In this document: in pieces, positions 18,166-27,106 of the stretch
How positions within the stretch are numbered: position 1 is the first letter of the stretch
How the letters are laid out: each line of letters opens with the position of its first letter
Origin: Ignavibacteria bacterium
GTDB lineage: Bacteria; Bacteroidota; Ignavibacteria; Tepidaquicellales; Tepidaquicellaceae
Assembly (NCBI GenBank): GCA_036262055.1
Contig: DATAJP010000004.1
Coordinates: 62,001-126,000 of the forward strand
DNA length: 64,000 nt
Reading direction: 5' to 3'
Program-made: the position numbers and the translations under genes
The notes under the pieces: model-generated
Database searches by the model: none
Seen by the model: the letters and a program-made list of their open reading frames with translations, nothing else
What the model was told of the DNA's origin: nothing

Positions 18166-18875
18166 AGAAAAAAAAGATAAATATCCTTCGTTACGCAATT
18201 CAGGATTTGATTACGCTCGGCAAACGAAAAAATAATGCTTATATTTTTGGCAAGCTCGACGTGACTGAGTGCATTTCAAAGCTCGAACAAAAAAAGATTC
18301 CGCTTTATCCTTATCTTTTATATTGCTACAGCAGAACTGTTGCTGATAATAAAAATCCAATAAATACTTATTGGGAAAAACAAAAAAATGTTATTGAGTT
18401 TGATGAAGTTGATGTTGCAATTACAGTCGTGAGAAGAATCGAAGGTGAGATAATCCCGTTATTTTACATAATCCGAAATGCTCATAGTAAGAGTATCGAA
18501 GATTTCGATAATGAAATTAGCATTGCAAAACGCAAACCTGTTTCTGAGCTCCTTGATAAAAATGCAATGTGGTTTTATAAACTTCCTCTGTGGCTGAGAA
18601 ATAAATACTGGCATTATGTAAGCAGAAGACCTGAGCTTATAAAAAAATATTTCGGCACTACAGCAATAACGACGCTTCATAACATGGGTGATTCACCTTT
18701 ACAGGGGATAACCGACAGCATACACACATTTACTTTCGCAATCGGCTCTATACTAAATGAAGATGGGAAAATCTGGTTGAGGTATTCCGCAATGCTTGAC
18801 CATAACATACTTGATGGTTTGCCTGCAGTAAAATTCGTTGAAGAGTTTAAAACAAAATTATTAACTTCAATTTAA
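18162..18875 (+). CDS. Stand-alone E2/CAT-type acyltransferase domain protein
   Basis: A 237-residue protein resembling only the catalytic domain of 2-oxoacid dehydrogenase E2 and chloramphenicol acetyltransferase. 'LYPYLLYCYSRTVADN', 'VDVAITVVRRIEGE' and the C-terminal 'AMLDHNILDGLPAVKFVEEF' carry the catalytic histidine (H214) and aspartate (D218) of the HxxxDG motif. No lipoyl or peripheral-subunit-binding domain is present and no E1/E3 genes are nearby. It is therefore unlikely to work in a dehydrogenase complex; acyl transfer from CoA to a small molecule is more plausible. The GTG start at 18162 overlaps the P450 stop (GTGA). Its 3' end overlaps the opposing kinase gene by 9 bp. Confidence 0.8.
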   Translation: MKKKKINILRYAIQDLITLGKRKNNAYIFGKLDVTECISKLEQKKIPLYPYLLYCYSRTVADNKNPINTYWEKQKNVIEFDEVDVAITVVRRIEGEIIPLFYIIRNAHSKSIEDFDNEISIAKRKPVSELLDKNAMWFYKLPLWLRNKYWHYVSRRPELIKKYFGTTAITTLHNMGDSPLQGITDSIHTFTFAIGSILNEDGKIWLRYSAMLDHNILDGLPAVKFVEEFKTKLLTSI

Positions 18876-19802
18876 AGGAACTGAAAGAGTAACAATAGTT
18901 CCCTTTCCGGGGTTTGAGACAATTTCTAAGCCAGCATTTACCAGCCGCGCCCTTTCTTTAATTCCCATTATCCCGAGACTGTTGAACTCTTTGCTTTCAT
19001 TCATAAAAAATCCTACACCGTTATCAGATACTACAAGATTTAACATGTTATTTTCTTCAAGCAGATAGATTTTCACCTCTGTTGCTTTAGCATGACGCGC
19101 AATGTTGGTCAATGATTCCTGCAAAACCCTGAAAACAACAATTTCTTTTTTCTTATCATATCTGCGTGCTTCATCCTCATAATCCATTTCGAGTTTTACA
19201 GGTATTCCGAATTTCTTTTCAAAATCTTCAGCGTGAGACCTTATCGCATCAAACAATCCGAGCTTCTCAAGTACTTCAGTTCTTAAGTGTGATGAAATTT
19301 TTCGAATGGTTTTAATTGATTCGTCGCTCAGCTTAAGCATATCGGCAAGCTCTGCTTTATATTCATAATATGTTTTCTCATCCATCTTGTCGCTGTTTTT
19401 GTTAATCATGCTTCCGAATGCAGAAATCCCCATTTTCAAAGCAGTCAGCTGCTGTCCAAGCTCATCGTGAATCTCCATAGAAATATTCAATCGTTCTTCT
19501 TCCCTGACTAAATATAAATTCTCAGTCAGCGCAACAAGTTTTTTGTTCGTTTCCTTAATCTGTTTTTCCGTTTCACGCAAATCATATTCAAGCTGATCGC
19601 GTTTAATTGAATAACTTTTCATAAGGAAATATAATGTAGCGCTTGTCAGAAGTATAAAAACCCAGCCCTTGAAAATCTGCAGCTCTTTAATCGTCTCCTG
19701 GTCAGATATTATTGCGAACAATAATGTATCGGAAAAAAAGATCCAGAGAACGCCAAAAATTAAATACACAAGTGAAATTCTTAAATAGGCAGGAAGTTTC
19801 AT
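18867..19802 (-). CDS. NarL-type (HisKA_3) sensor histidine kinase
   Basis: A 311-residue kinase with two N-terminal membrane helices (about 9-32 and 45-63) and almost no loop between them, so it probably senses within the membrane or through a partner. A coiled coil (66-98) leads to the HisKA_3 region with H112 in 'EIHDELGQQLTALK'. The ATPase domain has 'ESLTNIARHAKAT' (N-box), 'VVSDNGVGF' and 'LGIMGIKERARLV', ending in 'GKGTIVTLSVPL'. Such kinases normally pair with a LuxR-type regulator, which is not in this neighbourhood. It overlaps the upstream gene by 4 bp (ATGA), so the two are translationally coupled. Confidence 0.92.
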   Translation of the reverse strand: MKLPAYLRISLVYLIFGVLWIFFSDTLLFAIISDQETIKELQIFKGWVFILLTSATLYFLMKSYSIKRDQLEYDLRETEKQIKETNKKLVALTENLYLVREEERLNISMEIHDELGQQLTALKMGISAFGSMINKNSDKMDEKTYYEYKAELADMLKLSDESIKTIRKISSHLRTEVLEKLGLFDAIRSHAEDFEKKFGIPVKLEMDYEDEARRYDKKKEIVVFRVLQESLTNIARHAKATEVKIYLLEENNMLNLVVSDNGVGFFMNESKEFNSLGIMGIKERARLVNAGLEIVSNPGKGTIVTLSVPLN

Positions 19803-20320
19803 TTAGCAGATAATATTGTTTCTTCTTCTGAGTATGAAACAATAATATACCAATTTAAAAGTATAAGCAAGTATAATTCTTCTTTAGGAACACTTTTATA
19901 GTTAAAATACACAAACCCGTCAGCACCGCGCTTATTATAATTCGGGACAGTTTGCAAAACAATGTTTTCTTTTTCGTCGATAAATCCCCACTCGCCGCGC
20001 CAGAGATTCAAATTTTTTAGAAAATATTTTTTACCGTTTGAAAGTGAAAGCTCGGACTCACCTGCCCAACTGAATTTAAGCACTGCAAAATTTTTTTCAT
20101 CATTCAATTTCCTTATAGTAACAACCGGTCTGAAAAAACCGCTTCTCTTAAATGTCCATTTGCCTTCTGCCGAGCTCCCCTCCGCAAGCGTGCCGTTATC
20201 TTTTGTCCAGATTAATGAAGCAATGACTTTTCTGTCAGCCGAAAGCTCATAGATACGCTTGTCGGCAATTTTTTTATACCAGCTGAATTTTTCGGAAAAC
20301 TCCGATAAAGAATCGCTCAT
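19799..20320 (-). CDS. Conserved hypothetical cytosolic protein
   Basis: A 173-residue protein without signal peptide. It is mostly beta: 'RIYELSADRKVIASLIWTKDNGTLAEGSS', 'GKWTFKRSGFFRPVVTIRKL', 'NLWRGEWGFIDEKENIVLQTVP'. This resembles the antiparallel barrel of LURP-one/Tubby-like scaffolds, but that is a guess. A hydrophobic C-terminal stretch ('EELYLLILLNWYIIVSY') could be a buried helix or membrane contact. It overlaps the sensor kinase downstream by ATGA and probably serves in the same pathway. No function is recognised. Confidence 0.7.
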   Translation of the reverse strand: MSDSLSEFSEKFSWYKKIADKRIYELSADRKVIASLIWTKDNGTLAEGSSAEGKWTFKRSGFFRPVVTIRKLNDEKNFAVLKFSWAGESELSLSNGKKYFLKNLNLWRGEWGFIDEKENIVLQTVPNYNKRGADGFVYFNYKSVPKEELYLLILLNWYIIVSYSEEETILSAK

Positions 20321-20492
20321 TAGATTATGGACTGTGTGTAAGTATTTGTGTATATCCCCATAAAAGCTTTGAGAGGTAATTCAAAATAAAACTAATTTTA
20401 TTAAAATTAAACTAAAAGATTCAGGTTTTTGAAAATTTAACATTGACAAATATGACTATTATATTTAAGTTTAAATTAATCGCCAAAAAGAA

Positions 20493-22643
20493 ATGGTAAG
20501 AAAAGCCATATATTTTCTTATTTTTTTATCATTATTTCTCTCACCGAACAAATCTGCTTATGCCCAAGCCGGCTGGTATTGGCAAAATCCACGTCCTCAA
20601 GGCAATCAATTATTTTCTATTGCATCATTAAATGAAACCAAAGCAATTGCTGTTGGTGGAGGTGGTGCTTACATTGAAACAACAAATTCCGGAGAAAAAT
20701 GGATTAATAAAAATGTTAATAATGTCCTAACTACTAAAAATGTAACTTTTATAAATGGTGAAACAGGATTTTTATTTAGAGATGACAATAAATTATTAAA
20801 AACTACTAATGGCGGTAACAATTGGTATGTTGTATTTGAAAACGGAAATAATATAAGATCAATAAAATTTATTAATAATGATATTGGATTATTTTTAGAT
20901 GGAAATTATTCAATTTATAAGACTACCAGTGGAGGCAATAATTGGTTTTTATTTGCAGCTTTTACGAGCCCACAAATAACTTATCTTTATGATATTGCTT
21001 TTTTAAATGAAAACGTAATAAAGTGTTTAGGAAAACGGGATGCATTTATAGGATATACACAAGGTATAATGCAAACTTCTAATGGTGGATTAAATTGGTC
21101 TTATGTTAGCGCATCTATTCCATCTTCTTATTGGAATAATATTCATTTTGTAAATTCTCAAACAGGATTTATTTCAGGACGAGGAGGTGTAGTATCTAAA
21201 ACAACCAATTCAGGTAACACTTGGGTTACACTAAATACTGGTCTGAATTCTGAGTATGATTTGAAAAAAATATTGTTTTATAATGAAAGAATTGGAATTG
21301 TGAAATCGGATAATACCCGAGGAATTTTGTTTACAACAAATTCAGGTAATAATTGGCAATTTGTAAGCATTGCTATAGATGATTTTTGTTATATGGATTC
21401 GACTACTTTAATAGCAACCGGACATTTAGGTGCAATATATAAATCTACAAATTCAGGTTTAAATTGGATTAGTAAGTTAAACAGTATCACCTCTACTAGA
21501 TTAATTACTTCATATTGTTTTTCAGATAAAATTTTTTATGTAGGTGGAGTTGATGGTGTAATTGTTAAAACAACAAACGGAGGAAGTTCCTGGTTTAAAC
21601 AGGAAAGCGGATTATCAGATAATAGGCTAGGAACTCCAAGCACTGTATGCGGAATACATTTTGTAAATGAAAACACGGGTATGGCATTGACTCATACTCA
21701 CATTTTAAAAACTACAAATGGTGGTTCTAATTGGAACATTATAATAAGTAATGATAGCGCTTCTTTTAAGTCTATTTATATGATTAACGAAAATGATGCT
21801 TTTTTAATTGGAAGTAATGGGGTATTTTCAAAAACTACCAATGGGGGTACTAATTGGACTCAAGTAATACAAAATAATAGAGATTATGTGAGTATTACTT
21901 TTGCAAATAAATCAACCGGATATATTCTGGCTTCTCCTTCAATTATTTACAAAACAACAAATTCAGGCATGCAATGGACAGAACAATCGGGATTTGCAGG
22001 GAATAATATTTATTTTTTAAATGAAAATACGGGATTTATTCTTGATCCATATGGTCCTATTTATAGAACAACTAATGGTAGTATAAATTGGGAAACTATA
22101 CAATTAAACACAGGAAGTATTCTGAACGATTTAACATTTACAAATGAAAAAACAGGCTATATAGTTGGGCATTTATCTACAGTTTTATTAAAAACTACAA
22201 ATGGCGGTTTAAATTGGAATCTAGAACCTACAGGTTTACATTATGATGCTGGTTGGTTATGGGGAATTTCAAGTTATGGCGGGAATGCAATATTTGTTGG
22301 TGAAAATGGAATAATAAAAAGTACTGATTCAAATACTTCTGTTTTCATAAATACTAATTCACATAGCAACACGACATATCACTATTCCCTTCATCAAAAT
22401 TACCCCAATCCGTTTAACCCTACCACAAAGATTAATTTTGAAATTCCGAAATCAGGATATGTCACTCTAATAGTTTACGATTTGCTTGGAAGAGAAATGA
22501 CAAGATTAATAAATAATGAATTTAGAAATTCCGGAGTTTATGAAGCAATATTTGACGGCTCAAATTTTGCCAGTTGTGTATATTTTTATCAACTAATTGC
22601 AGGAGAATCAGTTTATACCAAAAAAATGCTTTTGATAAAATAA
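20493..22643 (+). CDS. T9SS-secreted beta-propeller protein with 'KTTNGGxxW' repeats
   Basis: A 716-residue exported protein (signal peptide ...LFLSPNKSAYAQA). The body contains about 13 repeats of the form (K/R)TTN(G/S)GxxW spaced 35-60 residues apart, as in Ycf48/BNR-type propellers; the last ('KSTDSNTS') is degenerate. Residues about 637-716 are a T9SS type-A sorting domain: 'YPNPFNPTTKINFEIP', 'VYDLLGREM' and the ending 'YTKKMLLIK'. It should cross the outer membrane by T9SS and be surface-bound or released. The DNA looks more AT-rich than the adjacent polA/usp genes. Monocistronic. The ligand is unknown. Confidence 0.9.
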   Translation: MVRKAIYFLIFLSLFLSPNKSAYAQAGWYWQNPRPQGNQLFSIASLNETKAIAVGGGGAYIETTNSGEKWINKNVNNVLTTKNVTFINGETGFLFRDDNKLLKTTNGGNNWYVVFENGNNIRSIKFINNDIGLFLDGNYSIYKTTSGGNNWFLFAAFTSPQITYLYDIAFLNENVIKCLGKRDAFIGYTQGIMQTSNGGLNWSYVSASIPSSYWNNIHFVNSQTGFISGRGGVVSKTTNSGNTWVTLNTGLNSEYDLKKILFYNERIGIVKSDNTRGILFTTNSGNNWQFVSIAIDDFCYMDSTTLIATGHLGAIYKSTNSGLNWISKLNSITSTRLITSYCFSDKIFYVGGVDGVIVKTTNGGSSWFKQESGLSDNRLGTPSTVCGIHFVNENTGMALTHTHILKTTNGGSNWNIIISNDSASFKSIYMINENDAFLIGSNGVFSKTTNGGTNWTQVIQNNRDYVSITFANKSTGYILASPSIIYKTTNSGMQWTEQSGFAGNNIYFLNENTGFILDPYGPIYRTTNGSINWETIQLNTGSILNDLTFTNEKTGYIVGHLSTVLLKTTNGGLNWNLEPTGLHYDAGWLWGISSYGGNAIFVGENGIIKSTDSNTSVFINTNSHSNTTYHYSLHQNYPNPFNPTTKINFEIPKSGYVTLIVYDLLGREMTRLINNEFRNSGVYEAIFDGSNFASCVYFYQLIAGESVYTKKMLLIK

Positions 22644-22739
22644 TTTTCATTTAATAGTCTTTTCCATCCTCTTTTTCATCCCCAAATATTAGATTTAATC
22701 TTTCTATATATATGTTTATTTTAATACATACTCAAAATT

Positions 22740-23582
22740 ATGAAAAAAATACTATTTCCAACGGATTTTTCAGAGGCTTCTTTAAACTCAAAGAGTTATG
22801 CAATAGAAATTGCAAAACGCTCGGGGGCACAGGTTTATCTCTTAAATGTATATAATGTAACCATTTATGACCCAAATATGCCTGCGGAATTGGTTATGGA
22901 AACTATGAACGAAGCTCAGAAATTTGCAAAGGAAAATCTTGATTCATTGAGTAAGGAATTTGTATCCCAAAAGTATTCAAATGGTAAAAATCTTGACGTC
23001 AGCGTTGTTTATAAGCAGGGATTGGTGAGCGATGAAATAGAAGTATTTTGTGAAGAAAATAATATTGATTTGATAGTAATGGGTACAACCGGTGAAAGCG
23101 GATTGCTTGATAAAATTCTCGGAAGCAATACCGCATCAGTTCTTGAAAAAGTTAAATGCCCTGTCCTTGCTGTTCCTGCAAAGGCAAATTTTAAAAATAT
23201 TCAGAATGTTGTTTATGCTTCCAACTTAACTGATGATGACACAAAAGAAGTTATGCAATTAAAAGACTTTCTTCAGTTGTTTGATGCTCAATTGACTTAC
23301 CTTCACGTTTGTGATGAAGATGATAAACCTCTTCAGAATGAAAAAGATACAATATTTGACGGGCTCAAAAAAGAAATCGGTTATGATAAAATAACTCTTC
23401 AGTATACTGACGGAACCGATGTGGAAAAAGGTATTGAAGATTATATAAACTCTCACCCTGTTGACATTCTTGTAATGGCAATTCACAAAAGAAATTTCTT
23501 CGAGAAAATTTTCAAAAGAAGCTTAACAAAGGAAATGGTTTATCATTCTCAAATTCCTCTTTATGCTTTACACATTAAATAA
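22740..23582 (+). CDS. Tandem-domain universal stress protein (UspA family)
   Basis: A 280-residue protein made of two Usp domains. The first (about 1-147) has 'KILFPTDFSEASLNSKSYA' and a full ATP-binding loop 'MGTTGESGLLDKILGSNTAS' (G-2x-G-9x-G-S/T). The second (about 153-280) keeps 'DILVMAIHKRNFFEKIFKRS' but has lost the glycines of the ATP loop, so only the first is likely to bind nucleotide. Such proteins aid survival under stress or energy limitation. It lies 24 bp upstream of polA on the same strand and may share a transcript. Confidence 0.93.
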   Translation: MKKILFPTDFSEASLNSKSYAIEIAKRSGAQVYLLNVYNVTIYDPNMPAELVMETMNEAQKFAKENLDSLSKEFVSQKYSNGKNLDVSVVYKQGLVSDEIEVFCEENNIDLIVMGTTGESGLLDKILGSNTASVLEKVKCPVLAVPAKANFKNIQNVVYASNLTDDDTKEVMQLKDFLQLFDAQLTYLHVCDEDDKPLQNEKDTIFDGLKKEIGYDKITLQYTDGTDVEKGIEDYINSHPVDILVMAIHKRNFFEKIFKRSLTKEMVYHSQIPLYALHIK

Positions 23583-23606
23583 CCTGCCGCAACCATAATA
23601 AATTAG

Positions 23607-26486
23607 ATGACACAAAAATTATTTCTCTTTGATGCTATGGCAATGATTTACAGGGCTTACTTTGCTCTGATTGGCAGTCCTATGATTAACTCAAAGGGAA
23701 AAAACGTTTCCGCAATTTATGGTTTTATAAATTCCATTGTAAAAATCATTGAAGATGAAGACCCTAATTATATTGCAATTTGTTCCGATACCGAAAAGCC
23801 GACATTCAGACACAAAATGTTCCCGCAATATAAAGCGCAGCGGATGGAGATTCCTACCGATATGCCGTGGCAGATTGAAAAAATAAAAGATGTCATCAAA
23901 GCAATGGGCATTCCTCTGCTGACCGTTGACGGATATGAAGCTGATGATATAATCGGAACACTTGTTAAGCGCGCCGAAAAGGAAAAAGTTTTAAGTTATA
24001 TGGTTACACCTGATAAGGATTTTATGCAGCTTGTAACCGACAAAATATTTTTATACAAGCCCGCGCGGGTTGCTTTCGGACAAAGGAAGGATGTTGAGAT
24101 AGTTGATATTGCCGGCGTGAGAACAAAATTTGGGATTACCGATTGCCATCAGGTAATCGATATGTTAGGGTTAATGGGTGATACATCGGATAATGTGCCC
24201 GGCGTGAAAGGCATAGGCGAGAAAACCGCAATGGCATTGATTCAGGAGTTCGGCTCAATTGAGAATATTTATAAGAACATCGACCGGATTTCAAAGCCAA
24301 AGCTGAAAGAAAATCTTCTTGAAAACAAAGAGATGGCTTTTCTTTGCAGAAAGCTTGTAACTATCGACACAAACGCTCCGGTAAAAATCGATTTTCATAC
24401 TCTCAAACGCCGCGATATTGACCAGAATAAGTTTCTTGAGCTTTTGACCGAATTTGAATTTAAGTCACTCATTAAAAAATTCTCGGGACAAACTGCAAAG
24501 GCACAAAAAAAAGCTGCCTCGGAAGAACCTGAAGTTACAATTAAAGGACAGAAAATTGAAAAAGTTGGGACAATAAAAGTTGACATAAAAGAACAGCCAA
24601 AGATTCATAACACGATTAAGAATACCCATCATGATTATTATACGATTAAAAATGTTGATGAATTGAAACGAATGATAAAAAAACTCAGCTCTGAACCGGT
24701 TGTTTGCTTTGATACTGAAACTGATAATCCCGATGCAACACAGGCGAACATCGTTGGAATGTCTTTTGCATACAAAGAACACGAAGCTTATTACGTTCCT
24801 GTTTACGGCAACATAAAACGAAGCAGAACGGAAGCGTCGCTGTTTGATGCACCCGCATCTACAAAAGATAAACCCGTTGAAAAAATCGGAATTGAAATTA
24901 ATGAAGCGCTTAAATTAATCAAGCCGTTCCTTGAAGATAAAAAAATAAAATTCATCGGACAGAATATTAAGTATGACTACATTGCGATGAAGTATTACGG
25001 CATTGAAATCGCAAATATGGATTTTGATACTTTAATCGGAGCATTTATATTGAGACCTGAAGGAGCGCATGATATGGACAGTTTAGCGGAGAAATACCTG
25101 AATTACTCCCCCATTCCGATAACCGATTTAATCGGTAGCGGTAAGAACCAGATTACAATGGACAAGGTTGATGTCGAGAAAGCAAGCGAATATGCCTCCG
25201 AAGATGCCGATGTTACTTTACAGCTCTATCACAGAATAAAATATGAACTTGAAAAAAATAATCTCGTAAAGGTTTGCACCGAAGTCGAATTTCCTCTCAT
25301 AAAAGTTCTTGGTGACATGGAATCCCAAGGTGTAAAAATCGATGAGAAAATTTTAGGGCAGCTTGACAAAGAGATTGTTAAATCTGCAGCGAAATATGAA
25401 GATGAAATTTATAAAGCAGCAGGAGACAGGTTTAATATAAATTCTCCAAAACAATTAGCAGAAATTTTGTATGGAAAGCTGAAATTAAATCCTTCGAGGA
25501 AAACAAAAACAGGATTTTCTACCGATGTAAAGGTTCTTGAAGAGCTGCGGTATCAGCATCCGATTGCAGGACTCCTTGTCGAATACAGAACACTCACAAA
25601 ATTAAAATCCACCTATATAGAAGGATTAACTAAAGCAATCAATCCGAGAACGGGAAAGGTTCATACCTGCTTCAGCCAGACTGTTGCCGCAACAGGACGT
25701 CTCTCAAGTGTTAATCCGAATTTGCAAAATATTCCCATAAGAACAGACATAGGCAGAAGCTTACGAAAAGCATTTGTTCCTTCACAAAAAGGACAAAAAA
25801 TAATGTCAGCTGATTACTCACAGATTGAGCTTCGCATTATGGCTCACTATGCAGATGATGATAACATGATAAATGCTTTCAAGCGTGGACATGACATACA
25901 TACAGAAACATCTATGAGGGTTTTCAATTGCGAAAAGAAAGATGTTACGCCTAACATGCGGCGTAAGGCAAAAGAAGTTAACTTCGGAATTATATACGGC
26001 ATTGGAGCGTTCGGTCTTGCAAGCCGGCTTGAAATTAAAAATACGGAAGCAAAAGATATTATCGAAAGATATTTCAGAGAATATCCGAAAGTTCGTGATT
26101 ACATGGAGCGCACGAAAAAATTCGCGCGTGACCACGGATATGTTGAATCGTTATTGGGAAGACGGCGTTATCTGTCCCAGATAAACAATCAAAATGCAGC
26201 AGCAAGAGCTGAAGACGAGCGCGCAGCAATCAATATGCCTATTCAGGGAACTGCCGCCGATATGATTAAAATGGCGATGATAAAAATAGATGAAGCATTC
26301 GCAAAGCATAAATTAAAATCAAAAATGCTTTTGCAGGTGCATGATGAGCTTGTCTTTGAAGTTTATGACAATGAAATGGAAAAAGTGAAGGACATCGTTA
26401 CACGAAATATGCGGAACGCAATTAAGCTGAACGTTCCGATTGAAGTCGAGGTTGGTGTCGGAGCAAACTGGTACGAAGCACATTAG
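23607..26486 (+). CDS. polA: DNA polymerase I
   Basis: A 959-residue enzyme with all three activities apparently intact. The 5'-3' exonuclease (1-~290) has 'DGYEADDIIGTL' and 'GDTSDNVPGVKGIGEKTA'. The 3'-5' exonuclease (~340-560) keeps its metal ligands: 'CFDTETD' (exo I), 'IGQNIKYDYIAM' (exo II) and 'YASEDADVTLQLY' (exo III). The polymerase domain has 'SADYSQIELRIMAHY' (motif A), 'RRKAKEVNFGIIYG' (motif B) and 'LQVHDELVFEV' (motif C). It acts in Okazaki-fragment maturation and repair. Length is as expected. The octamer array lies between its stop and the Nudix gene. Confidence 0.98.
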   Translation: MTQKLFLFDAMAMIYRAYFALIGSPMINSKGKNVSAIYGFINSIVKIIEDEDPNYIAICSDTEKPTFRHKMFPQYKAQRMEIPTDMPWQIEKIKDVIKAMGIPLLTVDGYEADDIIGTLVKRAEKEKVLSYMVTPDKDFMQLVTDKIFLYKPARVAFGQRKDVEIVDIAGVRTKFGITDCHQVIDMLGLMGDTSDNVPGVKGIGEKTAMALIQEFGSIENIYKNIDRISKPKLKENLLENKEMAFLCRKLVTIDTNAPVKIDFHTLKRRDIDQNKFLELLTEFEFKSLIKKFSGQTAKAQKKAASEEPEVTIKGQKIEKVGTIKVDIKEQPKIHNTIKNTHHDYYTIKNVDELKRMIKKLSSEPVVCFDTETDNPDATQANIVGMSFAYKEHEAYYVPVYGNIKRSRTEASLFDAPASTKDKPVEKIGIEINEALKLIKPFLEDKKIKFIGQNIKYDYIAMKYYGIEIANMDFDTLIGAFILRPEGAHDMDSLAEKYLNYSPIPITDLIGSGKNQITMDKVDVEKASEYASEDADVTLQLYHRIKYELEKNNLVKVCTEVEFPLIKVLGDMESQGVKIDEKILGQLDKEIVKSAAKYEDEIYKAAGDRFNINSPKQLAEILYGKLKLNPSRKTKTGFSTDVKVLEELRYQHPIAGLLVEYRTLTKLKSTYIEGLTKAINPRTGKVHTCFSQTVAATGRLSSVNPNLQNIPIRTDIGRSLRKAFVPSQKGQKIMSADYSQIELRIMAHYADDDNMINAFKRGHDIHTETSMRVFNCEKKDVTPNMRRKAKEVNFGIIYGIGAFGLASRLEIKNTEAKDIIERYFREYPKVRDYMERTKKFARDHGYVESLLGRRRYLSQINNQNAAARAEDERAAINMPIQGTAADMIKMAMIKIDEAFAKHKLKSKMLLQVHDELVFEVYDNEMEKVKDIVTRNMRNAIKLNVPIEVEVGVGANWYEAH

Positions 26487-26489
26487 CAA

Positions 26490-26560
26490 GTTGTGAAGTT
26501 GTGAAATGGTGAAGGGGTGAATTAAAACTTCACAAATTCGCAACTTCACTATTTCACCAT
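26490..26560. repeat. Octamer array: four direct NNNGTGAA units, then four inverted units
   Basis: Units at 26490-26497, 26498-26505, 26506-26513 and 26514-26521 (GTTGTGAA, GTTGTGAA, ATGGTGAA, GGGGTGAA), a 7-base spacer, then TTCACAAA, TTCGCAAC, TTCACTAT and TTCACCAT at 26529-26560. The two halves are imperfectly complementary and can form one long hairpin; it ends 10 bp before the Nudix ATG, which it would affect as RNA structure. Confidence 0.8.
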
Positions 26561-26569
26561 TTAAAATTT

Positions 26570-27037
26570 ATGGCGAAAGTTGAAATAAAATACGTGGAAG
26601 TTTATGTCATCAGAAAGTTTCCTAATAATGAAACAAGATTTTTAGTTTTAAAGCGAAGTGATAACTCTAAAAAACTTCCCGGTAAATGGCAGGTGGTTAC
26701 CGGAAAAATTGACGGAAACGAAAAAGCTTACGAAGCGGCGTTGAGAGAACTAAAAGAAGAAACAGGATTATCACCAATATATTTTGCTTCTTTGCAAAAC
26801 GTTACGACTGTTTATGACCATAATGAAGATTCCGTTTTAGCAATTCCATTGTTCTTAGCGGAAACTGATAGCGACAATGTGCAGTTATCAAATGAGCATT
26901 CGGAATTTGCGTGGCTTTCATTTGAACGCGCAGCAGGAAGAGTTCATTGGCTGAATCAGGGCGAAAACATAATCAAAGCAAACGATTTTCTAAACGATCC
27001 TGATTTGTTCTCAACGTTAGAAGAAATAAAGTTATAA
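26570..27037 (+). CDS. Nudix hydrolase
   Basis: A 155-residue protein with a complete Nudix box from G to L at about residues 43-65 ('GKIDGNEKAYEAALRELKEE' then 'TGL'), matching Gx5Ex7REUxEExGU. 'LPGKWQVVTGKIDG' and 'EFAWLSFERAAGRVHW' are reminiscent of dATP pyrophosphohydrolase (NudB)-type enzymes, which hydrolyse NTP-like substrates. The position after polA is consistent with nucleotide-pool sanitation, but the substrate is not proven. The start codon lies just after the long octamer hairpin, and a REP-like element follows the gene. Confidence 0.9.
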   Translation: MAKVEIKYVEVYVIRKFPNNETRFLVLKRSDNSKKLPGKWQVVTGKIDGNEKAYEAALRELKEETGLSPIYFASLQNVTTVYDHNEDSVLAIPLFLAETDSDNVQLSNEHSEFAWLSFERAAGRVHWLNQGENIIKANDFLNDPDLFSTLEEIKL

Positions 27038-27047
27038 AATTTTTGAA

Positions 27048-27074
27048 GTCATTCCCGCGGAAACGGGAATCCCA
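27048..27074 (-). repeat. REP-like palindromic element, copy 2 (inverted)
   Basis: Reads GTCATTCCCGC...CGGGAATCCCA on the plus strand, the reverse of copies 1 and 3, with the shared GAAGTC flank. It lies between the Nudix gene and hldD. Confidence 0.8.
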
Positions 27075-27106
27075 GTTTTGAAATTATTATTATTAAGGAG
27101 ATATAA

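Noticed and set aside
18162-18875. Pyruvate/branched-chain dehydrogenase E2 subunit
   Set aside because: It has only the catalytic domain, no lipoyl or binding domains and no E1/E3 genes nearby, so a complex role is unlikely.
15585-18875. Named antibiotic or carotenoid gene cluster
   Set aside because: No scaffold-making enzyme (PKS, NRPS, terpene synthase) is present, so no product can be named.
20493-22643. Regular DNA repeats that could suggest a CRISPR or VNTR
   Set aside because: The periodicity is explained by the protein's TTNGGxxW propeller repeats within one long open frame.
26490-26560. Possible CRISPR-like array
   Set aside because: Units are only 8 bases with no spacers and include inverted copies; no cas genes are near. 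It is a short tandem/inverted array.
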